This document shows, one piece after another, positions 57,119 to 64,000 of a DNA stretch of 64,000 nt (its first letter is position 1; each line of letters starts with the position of its first letter). The DNA comes from Devosia sp. (GTDB taxonomy: Bacteria > Pseudomonadota > Alphaproteobacteria > Rhizobiales > Devosiaceae): the NCBI RefSeq assembly GCF_024707125.1, contig NZ_JANQAH010000011.1, forward strand, positions 62,001 to 126,000, given 5' to 3'. The notes under the pieces are model-generated. The model had not been told where the DNA came from. It saw nothing but the letters and a program-made list of their open reading frames with translations, and did no database searches. The translations under genes and the position numbers were made by a program.

Positions 57119-58099
57119 ATGCTGGCAAAAACCATCGGCGCAGGGCTCCTTGCCCTCGCCGCTTCGTCCGCCGCCTTTGCCCAAGAGCCCCTCACGCTGA
57201 CCATCGGCGTGCAGGAAAGCGGCACTGTGCAGTGGGAAATCGAGACCATCAAATCGCTCGGCCTCGACACCGCCCATGGCCTCAACCTTGAGGTCCGTCC
57301 CCTTGCCGATAGCCGCGCCGGGCAGATCGCTCTGCAGGCTGGTGCCGTCGACGTCATTCTTTCCGACTTCGTCTGGGTCGCCGCCCAGCGCAACGACGGC
57401 AACCTTGTCACCATGGTTCCACATTCGCTGACAGTCGGCGGCCTTATGGTCCCGGCCGATAGCGAAATCACCGACGCAACCGGCCTCGAAGGCAAGACCA
57501 TCGGCGTCGCCGGCGGCCCAGCCGACAAGAGCTGGGTCATCCTTCAGGCCTATTTCGCCAGCAAGACCGGCAAGACTTTGCCGGAAATCGCAGAAGCCCG
57601 CTTCGGCGCTCCGCCGCTCGTCAATGAGTTGCTGGGCAATGGCGGCGTCGATGCTGGCCTCAACTTCTGGCAGTGGAATGCCCGCGCCAAGGCCGCCGGC
57701 ATGCACGAACTGCTCTCGGTAAAAGCCATGCTTGCCGAACTCGGCGTCCCTGAACAACCGCCGCTGCTCGGCTGGACCTTTACTGAGGCAACCGCCGAGG
57801 CCAAGCACGACGCGATCGTGAAGTTCCTCGACACCTCCTTCGCGGCAAAAGAGGTGCTGATCACCGACGACGCAGCCTGGGAAAACCTCAAGGTGCTGAT
57901 GGGCGCTGAGGACGACGCCGCGCTCTTCGAGCAGCTTCGCGACGACTATCGTGCCGGCATCGTCTCCTCCTACAATCCTGAGGACACGAGCGCCGCCGAA
58001 CAGACCTTTGCCCTCCTCGCCCGCTTCGGCGGCAGCGAAGTTGTGGGCGAAGGCCAAGAACTGTTGCCGGGGACATTTTGGCCGGGCTACCGCAAATAG
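57119..58099 (+). CDS. NitT/TauT-type ABC transporter substrate-binding protein
   Basis: 326 aa with signal peptide (MLAKTIGAGLLALAASSAAFA). The SsuA/NMT1-like fold is visible: LTIGVQESGTVQWEIETIKS, VDVILSDFVWVAAQRNDGNL, LEGKTIGVAGGPADKSWVIL and VDAGLNFWQWNARA. Ligands of this class include taurine, nitrate, riboflavin and small cofactors. Coupling to a quinoprotein-like dehydrogenase leaves open a sugar acid, a lanthanide/metal chelate or a cofactor. The ATG at 57119 is preferred to a TTG at 57113. Confidence 0.9.
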   Translation: MLAKTIGAGLLALAASSAAFAQEPLTLTIGVQESGTVQWEIETIKSLGLDTAHGLNLEVRPLADSRAGQIALQAGAVDVILSDFVWVAAQRNDGNLVTMVPHSLTVGGLMVPADSEITDATGLEGKTIGVAGGPADKSWVILQAYFASKTGKTLPEIAEARFGAPPLVNELLGNGGVDAGLNFWQWNARAKAAGMHELLSVKAMLAELGVPEQPPLLGWTFTEATAEAKHDAIVKFLDTSFAAKEVLITDDAAWENLKVLMGAEDDAALFEQLRDDYRAGIVSSYNPEDTSAAEQTFALLARFGGSEVVGEGQELLPGTFWPGYRK

Positions 58100-58875
58100 G
58101 CGAACCGCCACGCGCAGGGCGTAAACGCGCCCTGCCGCTGCTCGAGCTTCTGTCCTTCCCGATCCTGCTGCTGGTCTGGCAAGTCCTCGCCATGGTGCTG
58201 GCGCATCGGCTTTTTCCCTCGCCTATCGCAGTGGGCCAGGAAATGCTGCGCCTCGCGACGGAAGGAAAACTTCTCACCGATCTAAGCAAGACGCTCTGGC
58301 GCGCCAGCCTCGCCTTCATTCTCGCCATGCTGCTCGGCACCGCCCTCGGCATTCTGCTCGGCCGCAAGGCCTGGCTCGATCGCCTGTTCTCCAGTTGGCT
58401 CCTCGTCGGCCTCAACCTGCCCGCCATCGTTGTCGCCATCGCGCTCTATATCTGGCTCGGTCTCACCGAAACTGCGCTGATCCTCGCCGTCGTCATCAAC
58501 AAGGTGCCGCTGGTTGCAACGACCATCCGCGAAGGCGTACGCAGCTTCGCCCCCGAATTCGACGAGCTTGCCCTGGCCATGCGCTGGCCTCCAGCAAAAC
58601 GTCTCCGCCTGATCTTCCTGCCCCAACTCATGCCCTTCGTCCTCGCCGCCGCGCGAACCGGCCTCTCCCTGATCTGGAAGATCGTCCTTGTCTTCGAAGT
58701 TTTGGGCAGCGACGGCGGCGTCGGCTACCGCGTCAGCCTCTTCTTCCAGTTCTTCGACATCACCGGCATCCTCGCCTACACCTCGGCCTTCATCCTCGTC
58801 GTCCTTGCCATTGAATACGGCGTGCTGCGCCCCATCGAGAAGAGGGTGCTGCAATGGCGACCGGCCCAGGCCTGA
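58078..58875 (+). CDS. NitT/TauT-type ABC transporter permease
   Basis: 265 aa, six helices. LLVWQVLAMVLAHRLFPSP and the EAA segment EFDELALAMRWPPAKRLRLI followed by FLPQLMPFVLAA identify the family. It starts at TTG (58078), overlapping the binding-protein gene by 22 bp, with GGGGAC just upstream; the next ATG would remove the first helix. Confidence 0.9.
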   Translation: MAGLPQIGEPPRAGRKRALPLLELLSFPILLLVWQVLAMVLAHRLFPSPIAVGQEMLRLATEGKLLTDLSKTLWRASLAFILAMLLGTALGILLGRKAWLDRLFSSWLLVGLNLPAIVVAIALYIWLGLTETALILAVVINKVPLVATTIREGVRSFAPEFDELALAMRWPPAKRLRLIFLPQLMPFVLAAARTGLSLIWKIVLVFEVLGSDGGVGYRVSLFFQFFDITGILAYTSAFILVVLAIEYGVLRPIEKRVLQWRPAQA

Positions 58876-59570
58876 TCATCTCCATCGAGGAAAAGCGCTA
58901 CGCCGACAGCGTCGCCCCCACGCTCTCTGGCTTCAAAGCCGAGATAGCGCCCGGCAGCGTCACGGCCATTCTCGGTCCATCCGGCATCGGCAAGTCAACG
59001 CTCCTGCGCATCATCGCCGGCATAGACCGCGATTTTTCCGGCCACGTGACCATCGACGGCCAACCTGCCGCCGAAGCCGCCCCACCCGGCTTTCTATTCC
59101 AGGACCCGCGCCTGCTGCCCTGGCTGACAACATCAGACAATGTCCGAACCGCCGGCAAGGGCGTGAGCACGGAAAAGGCCATGGCCGCCCTCGCCCGAAC
59201 AGGCCTCGCGGACCACGCAAACCTCTACCCGCACCAGCTCTCGGGCGGCATGCAGCGCCGCGCCGCGCTTGCCCGCGCACTGGCCCTCAATGCCGGCTTA
59301 CTTCTGCTCGATGAGCCCTTCGTGTCGCTCGACCGCAGCCTCGTCGAGGAAATGTACGAGCTGATCGCATCGGTCGCCGCCGCGGACGGGCCGACGATGA
59401 TCCTCGTCACCCATATGACCGAAGATGCTGCCCGCCTCGCCGACCGCGTGCTGGTCCTATCCGGAACGCCCGCCCACATAACGGCCGACCTTGCCCTCTC
59501 AAAACCCCGCTACCAACGCGACAGGGCCACGCTGGACACTTATCGCCAGCTGATCGAAGGCGCGAATTAG
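58854..59570 (+). CDS. NitT/TauT-type ABC transporter ATPase
   Basis: 238 aa. Walker A GPSGIGKSTLLR, Q-loop FLFQDPRLLPWLT, signature LSGGMQRRAALARAL, Walker B LLLLDEPFVSLDR and H-loop LVTHMTED. It overlaps the permease gene by 22 bp and converges on tonB with the two stop codons overlapping (59567-59570). Confidence 0.93.
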   Translation: MATGPGLIISIEEKRYADSVAPTLSGFKAEIAPGSVTAILGPSGIGKSTLLRIIAGIDRDFSGHVTIDGQPAAEAAPPGFLFQDPRLLPWLTTSDNVRTAGKGVSTEKAMAALARTGLADHANLYPHQLSGGMQRRAALARALALNAGLLLLDEPFVSLDRSLVEEMYELIASVAAADGPTMILVTHMTEDAARLADRVLVLSGTPAHITADLALSKPRYQRDRATLDTYRQLIEGAN

Positions 59571-60801
59571 CGCTCGTAGTCGATCGGCATACCGATGGTC
59601 AGCCGGCTGCGCGGCAAGCCCTCAGGCGGGCGTGGCACAGGCGAGCTGGCATAGACGAGGTCGCGCGCCGCCTGGTCGAGCGCAGCAAAGCCGCTCGAGC
59701 CGGCGATGCTCACCGACTGCACATTGCCCCCCGCGTCGATCGTGAACTGCACGACCACCCGCCCCTCTTCGCCGCGCTGCCGGGCATCGGCTGGATATTT
59801 GCGACGTTGGCCGATATGGCGCAGCACGCTCGTTTCCCAGCGATTGACCTGCGAAGCGCTCGGCTCCGCGCTGGCAGTCTGCTGCGGCGCCGCAGCCTGC
59901 TGCGCCTGCTGCTCCTGCGGCCTCGGCGCCGAGGCCTGCGTAGCTGCCTGCTGTGGCGGCGGTGTCCGGCGAGGCGGCGGCGTAAACTTGGTTTCGGGCG
60001 TATTGGCGCGCGTCTCTGCAATGCGCGGCGACATCGTCACCGGCACCGGCAGGTTCGGATCAACTGGCTCAACCACCGGCTCCGGCTCTGGAACCGGTTC
60101 TGGTTCTGGTTCCGGCCGCTCGACGAGTTCTTCTGGTTCGACAACAGGTTCCGGCTCAGGCCGCTCGACCGTAGCCATCTGCCGCTGGATCACCACGGCA
60201 GGCTCCGGCACCTCAACTTCGGGCACATCGATGATCGGCTCGACCGGTTCCGGCACGACCGCGGGCTCGGGTTCAGGAACAGGCTCGGGTTCCGGCGGCG
60301 GTACCGACTTGGGCTCAACCGGCGGCTCCGGCTCTACAGCGGGTTCAGGCTCTGGCGGAGGCTCAACCTCGGCCTCTGCGGTCTCGACGACCTCCTTGGG
60401 CTCGGCCACTTCTTCCGGTTCGGTGACTTGCTCCGGCTCCGCAACCTCTTCCGGTTCAACCTCCGGCGGCGGCTCCACAACCGGCTCCGGCTCCTCAATG
60501 GGTTCGGCTTCGGGATCAGGCTCCGCTTCGCTCAGCGGCGTCGCCTCCGAGGCAGCCGAAAGCTCGCCCTCGGGCACGTCGAGTTCCTCGGTCACCGGCG
60601 ACACGGCGAATTCGGCAAATTCGACGACCATCGCCCCGGCCGGCGGCCCGGCCGCTTCTTCTACGGGCACAAAGGTCTGATAGGCCCAATAACCGCCAAC
60701 CAGCCCGGCAATAACCAGCAGGCTCGCCGTCGTCCAAAGGAAAACGTCGCCCTTCTTGGCGCGCAAAAAGTCTTCCGCGACAAAACTGTCGCCTTGCTTG
60801 G

Positions 60802-60805
<4 letters not shown>
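59567..60805 (-). CDS. tonB: TonB-family energy transducer with a long Pro/Glu spacer
   Basis: 412 aa. The N-terminal signal anchor (about residues 21-45, VFLWTTASLLVIAGLVGGYW) is followed by ~200 residues rich in EP, PE and VEP repeats (about 75-270), then a Pro/Gln/Ala segment and the TonB C-terminal domain (WETSVLRHIGQRRKYPADAR, GRVVVQFTIDAGGNVQSV, SSPVPRPPEGLPRSRL). It carries energy from ExbB-ExbD to outer-membrane receptors for iron chelates. The start overlaps the exbD stop. The long spacer is within, but at the large end of, the family range. Confidence 0.94.
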
Positions 60806-61266
<461 letters not shown>

Positions 61267-61270
61267 GCCC

Positions 61271-62317
61271 CTACTCCGCCGCGAGGGCCGTTGGGCCACG
61301 CACGATAGAGAGCGCTGCGCGATCAAGATCGCGACTCACAAGACGCTCGATACCAGCCGAAACATCCGCCAACAGCTGGCGATAGCCCGTCACCGAGCGG
61401 GCAAAGGCGTTGTAGATCACGACGGCCGGAATAGCCGCGACGAGACCAAAAGCCGTCGCCAGCAGCGCCTCGGCAATGCCCGGCGCCACCACGGCAAGGT
61501 TGGTCGTCTGCGTTTCGGCGATGCCCACAAAGGCATTCATGATGCCCCAGACGGTTCCAAAGAGCCCCACAAACGGCCCGACCGAACCCACCGAAGCCAG
61601 AATGCCGAGGCTCTGCGAAATCTTGCGGCCCGCGGCCACTTCGATGCGGCCCAAGCGTGAGGAGACGCGCTCCTTGATCCCACCCGGATCGACCCGGCCA
61701 ACGAGATCGCGCGACATTTCAACCTCTTCGGCCGCCGCCTTGACCAGCATGGCGCCAAGCCCGCGGCGATCGGCCATCACCGCGGCAACGCTTTCGAGGC
61801 TGTCGGCCTTCAACACCTCGCGCAGCGCCTTGTAGGCGCGGCGGCGAGCACCGGAAAGCTGCATGCTCTTGGCCACCCAGATGATCAGCGTGACGACGGA
61901 CGCGCTCAGCAGGCCGATCATGACGCTCTTCACGACATAGTCGGCCGCCATGAACATGCCCCAGGGCGAAAGATCATGGCCTTCAAGGCCCGTTTCCACC
62001 ATGGGGAGATCGGACTCCGCAGGCGCCACAGGCGTCGTCGTTTCCGTGGCAGGGGCAGACATTGCCGGATTTGCATCTGCAGGCGACGGCACCGCCGTAT
62101 CCTGCACCGGGGCGGCTTCCTGGGTCACAACCGGGGCCGCCGGAGCCGGAGCGGCGGGCGCTACAGCCGTCGGCGTCTCCGCCGCAGTCACAGCCGGAGC
62201 AGCATTCTGCACGGGCGCAGTCTCCTGGGCCGCGACCGGAAGGGCGAGGCCGGAAATGAGGAGAAGACCAGCGACAGCGTAAAGCGCGCTTCTGTTGCGG
62301 TGCAGACGATCAGCCAT
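61271..62317 (-). CDS. exbB: ExbB, proton-channel subunit of the TonB complex (extended N-terminus)
   Basis: 348 aa. A signal peptide ([20 protein letters not shown]) and an Ala/Pro-rich periplasmic stretch of ~80 residues precede the first helix, as in the long alphaproteobacterial ExbB type. Three helices follow, with the channel segments [20 protein letters not shown] and [20 protein letters not shown]. The ATG at 62317 removes 36 upstream codons that overlap the promoter. Confidence 0.93.
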   Translation of the reverse strand: MADRLHRNRSALYAVAGLLLISGLALPVAAQETAPVQNAAPAVTAAETPTAVAPAAPAPAAPVVTQEAAPVQDTAVPSPADANPAMSAPATETTTPVAPAESDLPMVETGLEGHDLSPWGMFMAADYVVKSVMIGLLSASVVTLIIWVAKSMQLSGARRRAYKALREVLKADSLESVAAVMADRRGLGAMLVKAAAEEVEMSRDLVGRVDPGGIKERVSSRLGRIEVAAGRKISQSLGILASVGSVGPFVGLFGTVWGIMNAFVGIAETQTTNLAVVAPGIAEALLATAFGLVAAIPAVVIYNAFARSVTGYRQLLADVSAGIERLVSRDLDRAALSIVRGPTALAAE

Positions 62318-62435
62318 GAGGACACTACCCTTGACACAGCACCTGCTGTCAACCGGGCGCCGGATCAACTGATCCAAGCGACCGCCCATAGGGCGCGGCG
62401 TATGCAGAAGCTCAATGCCGCTCACCTATTAAAGA

Positions 62436-62450
62436 TGACGTTTATTGTCA
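62436..62450. promoter_or_regulatory. Candidate IRO/RirA-type operator overlapping the exbB promoter
   Basis: On the minus strand, tgacaataaacgtca is a TGAC-N7-GTCA palindrome that fits TGA-N9-TCA. It overlaps a perfect -35 hexamer, TTGACA (62451-62446), about 120 bp before the exbB start. Confidence 0.55.
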
Positions 62451-62512
62451 AGAAAACGCCAGGACGATTAAACCGACCGCGCAACGTTTTACACCGCGCG
62501 AAAAACCTGCCG

Positions 62513-62941
62513 TCAGGCGAGCAGTTCAGGCGCCGCCAGGGCCGCAGCAAGACTGGTCTTGTCGAGCACATCGCGCGAGGCCAGCGCCACGCGCGAAAAC
62601 ACATGCCGCAATTCGCAGCTTTCCTCCGAGCGGCAATCCTCGCAGCGCCGATAGGCGACAATGGAGAGACAGGGCAAAAGCGCAATCGGCCCGTCGATGA
62701 GCCGCAAAACCTCGCCGAACATCACCTCTTCGGCCGGCCGGATCAGCTCATAGCCGCCCGTGCGCCCGCGATGGCTGCGCACGATGCCATTGCCCTTGAG
62801 CTGGAGCAGGATCTGCTCCAGGAACTTCTTCGGGATCTTCTGCTCGGCCGCAATCTCGCTGGTCATCAGCGTATTGCCGGGCCCTACGCGCGCAAGCGCA
62901 AGCAGGGCACGAAGCGCATAGCGGGCCTTCTGGGAAATCAC
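62513..62941 (-). CDS. Rrf2-family transcriptional regulator
   Basis: 142 aa. The winged helix (MISQKARYALRALLALA...) includes KIPKKFLEQILLQLKGNGIV and the wing SHRGRTGGYEL. Cysteines C91, C100, C103 and C109 (PCLSIVAYRRCEDCRSEESC) could bind an Fe-S cluster, but the spacing differs from IscR (C-x5-C-x5-C). It starts at GTG after GAGGAG, 18 bp behind cysA, suggesting a sulfur-related regulator. A role in iron control is possible, because the iron operon is next. Confidence 0.88.
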   Translation of the reverse strand: MISQKARYALRALLALARVGPGNTLMTSEIAAEQKIPKKFLEQILLQLKGNGIVRSHRGRTGGYELIRPAEEVMFGEVLRLIDGPIALLPCLSIVAYRRCEDCRSEESCELRHVFSRVALASRDVLDKTSLAAALAAPELLA

Positions 62942-62959
62942 CGCGCGCTCCTCGCCACC

Positions 62960-63994
62960 CTATTCGGCTGGAAACAGTTTCCAGCGTTTCGGACGGAAGC
63001 TGATCTGGCTCCGCTCGCCGGCCGGATGATCGAAGGGAAGATCGATCTCCACCCGGTGCCCTGCACCACCAATGTCGAGCTCAACGCGACGGGTACCGCC
63101 GACGCGGCGGCTGCTGGCGACGACGCCGGACAGGGCCGCATCACCATCCACGAGCTCGATATCATGCGGACGGAAGAACAGCCGCGCTGGCCCCACGGCC
63201 TCGGGCGAGGAAATGCCGATCGGCCGATCACCCAGCCAGATGTCCCCACGCTCGATATTGACCGGCAGGGTGCTGGATTCGCCAATAAACCCGAAGACGA
63301 ATGGCGATTGCGGCTGATCATAGACCGTGTCCGGCGTACCCACCTGCTCGATCTTGCCCTGGCTCATCACGCAGAGCCGGTCGGCGAGTTCGAGCGCCTC
63401 TTCCTGGTCGTGCGTCACGAACACGGTGGTGTGGCCGGTGCGATCATGCATTTCGCGCAGCCACTTGCGCAGCTCGCGGCGCACCTGTGCGTCGAGCGCA
63501 CCAAACGGTTCGTCAAGGAGCAGCACGCCCGGCTCGATGGCAAGCGCGCGCGCCAGCGCCACGCGCTGGCGCTGACCACCCGAAAGCTGGCTCGGATATC
63601 GCTTTTCAAGGCCCGAAAGCTGCACCAGATCGAGCAGTTCGCGCGCCCGGCGGCGGATTTCCGCCTTGGGCGGGCGCGTCGCGCGCGGCCGCACTTCGAG
63701 ACCGAACGAAACGTTCTCAAGGATCGTCATGTGTCGGAACAGCGCATAGTGCTGGAACACGAAGCCGATATTGCGCTCCTGCACGCTTTTTTCCGAAGCG
63801 TCCTCGTCGCCGAAGAAAATCTTGCCCGCCGTCGGCCGTTCGAGGCCCGCAATAAGACGCAGCAAGGTGGTCTTGCCCGAGCCCGAAGGTCCAAGCAGCG
63901 CAATGAGCTCGCCCGATTTGATATCCAGCGACACATCGTGGAGCGCCGGAAACCGGTCGAATTCCTTGCGGACGTTTTGAACGCGTACTTCCAT
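62960..63994 (-). CDS. cysA: CysA, sulfate/thiosulfate ABC importer ATPase
   Basis: 344 aa. Walker [14 protein letters not shown]-loop [18 protein letters not shown], signature [15 protein letters not shown], Walker [15 protein letters not shown]-loop FVTHDQEEA, and a C-terminal TOBE regulatory domain ([25 protein letters not shown]). FQHYALF and the RPRATRPP insertion before the signature match CysA. The permease genes cysT and cysW are expected just beyond the window end. It is probably co-transcribed with rrf2. Confidence 0.94.
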   Translation of the reverse strand: MEVRVQNVRKEFDRFPALHDVSLDIKSGELIALLGPSGSGKTTLLRLIAGLERPTAGKIFFGDEDASEKSVQERNIGFVFQHYALFRHMTILENVSFGLEVRPRATRPPKAEIRRRARELLDLVQLSGLEKRYPSQLSGGQRQRVALARALAIEPGVLLLDEPFGALDAQVRRELRKWLREMHDRTGHTTVFVTHDQEEALELADRLCVMSQGKIEQVGTPDTVYDQPQSPFVFGFIGESSTLPVNIERGDIWLGDRPIGISSPEAVGPARLFFRPHDIELVDGDAALSGVVASSRRVGGTRRVELDIGGAGHRVEIDLPFDHPAGERSQISFRPKRWKLFPAE

Positions 63995-64000
63995 CTCTAT

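Noticed and set aside
60060..60520. Dense short repeats that could suggest CRISPR or a satellite
   Set aside because: They are the coding sequence of the Pro/Glu spacer of TonB; the reading frame is intact and the units are irregular codon-level repeats.

Overview
The window reads as a chromosome segment of a high-GC alphaproteobacterium of the Hyphomicrobiales (Rhizobiales) type, most likely Devosia-like. This is inferred from gene content: TamAB, FabV, a cysA-Rrf2 pair, many translationally coupled ABC importers with stops overlapping the next ATG, and several families of intergenic palindromic repeats. No tRNA, rRNA, CRISPR array, prophage or insertion sequence was seen.

Layout. 0-2.2 kb: exported metallophosphoesterase and a frameshifted methyltransferase. 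2.2-8.4 kb: tamB and tamA. 8.8-12.1 kb: a MacAB-type exporter whose macB is split by a frameshift. 12.3-14.9 kb: a YdfG-like reductase, an unknown exported protein and an Ldh2-family dehydrogenase. 15.2-18.6 kb: an unusual oxygenase module, made of a catalytic Rieske-oxygenase subunit that lacks the Rieske cluster, a reductase carrying a Rieske domain at its N-terminus, and a glutathione S-transferase. 18.6-25.9 kb: unknown membrane protein, fabV, the EF-P modification genes epmB-epmA divergent from efp, DUF2934 protein, ferritin-like protein and a methyltransferase. 26.0-40.3 kb: a catabolic locus, probably for an acylated plant oligosaccharide or uronate. It holds a CE7 esterase, a LacI regulator, a small membrane ORF, a family-5 binding protein with Opp-type transporter, a DUF2264 protein, a hydroxyacid dehydrogenase, an acetyltransferase fused to a helical domain, and a ThuA protein. 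40.4-46.9 kb: a degenerate HNH protein and a second Opp-type transporter with a DUF1684 protein. 47.0-55.7 kb: small envelope proteins and a ferric-siderophore uptake operon with one ATPase, two permeases, four binding proteins and a sucrase/ferredoxin-like protein. 55.8-59.6 kb: a sorbosone/glucose dehydrogenase-like protein coupled to a NitT/TauT-type transporter. 59.6-62.3 kb: tonB-exbD-exbB. 62.5-64.0 kb: rrf2 and cysA.

How the parts work together. The siderophore importer and the TonB-ExbBD motor are complementary halves of iron uptake, although no outer-membrane receptor lies in the window. Both have a TGA-N9-TCA-like (RirA/IRO-type) box in front of them. The LacI regulator and the carbohydrate transporter share CGCAA/TTGCG operator-like repeats. 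Three genes in the first 16 kb carry apparent one-base indels at or beside G/C or A runs. These may be sequencing errors and should be settled before any of the three is called a pseudogene.
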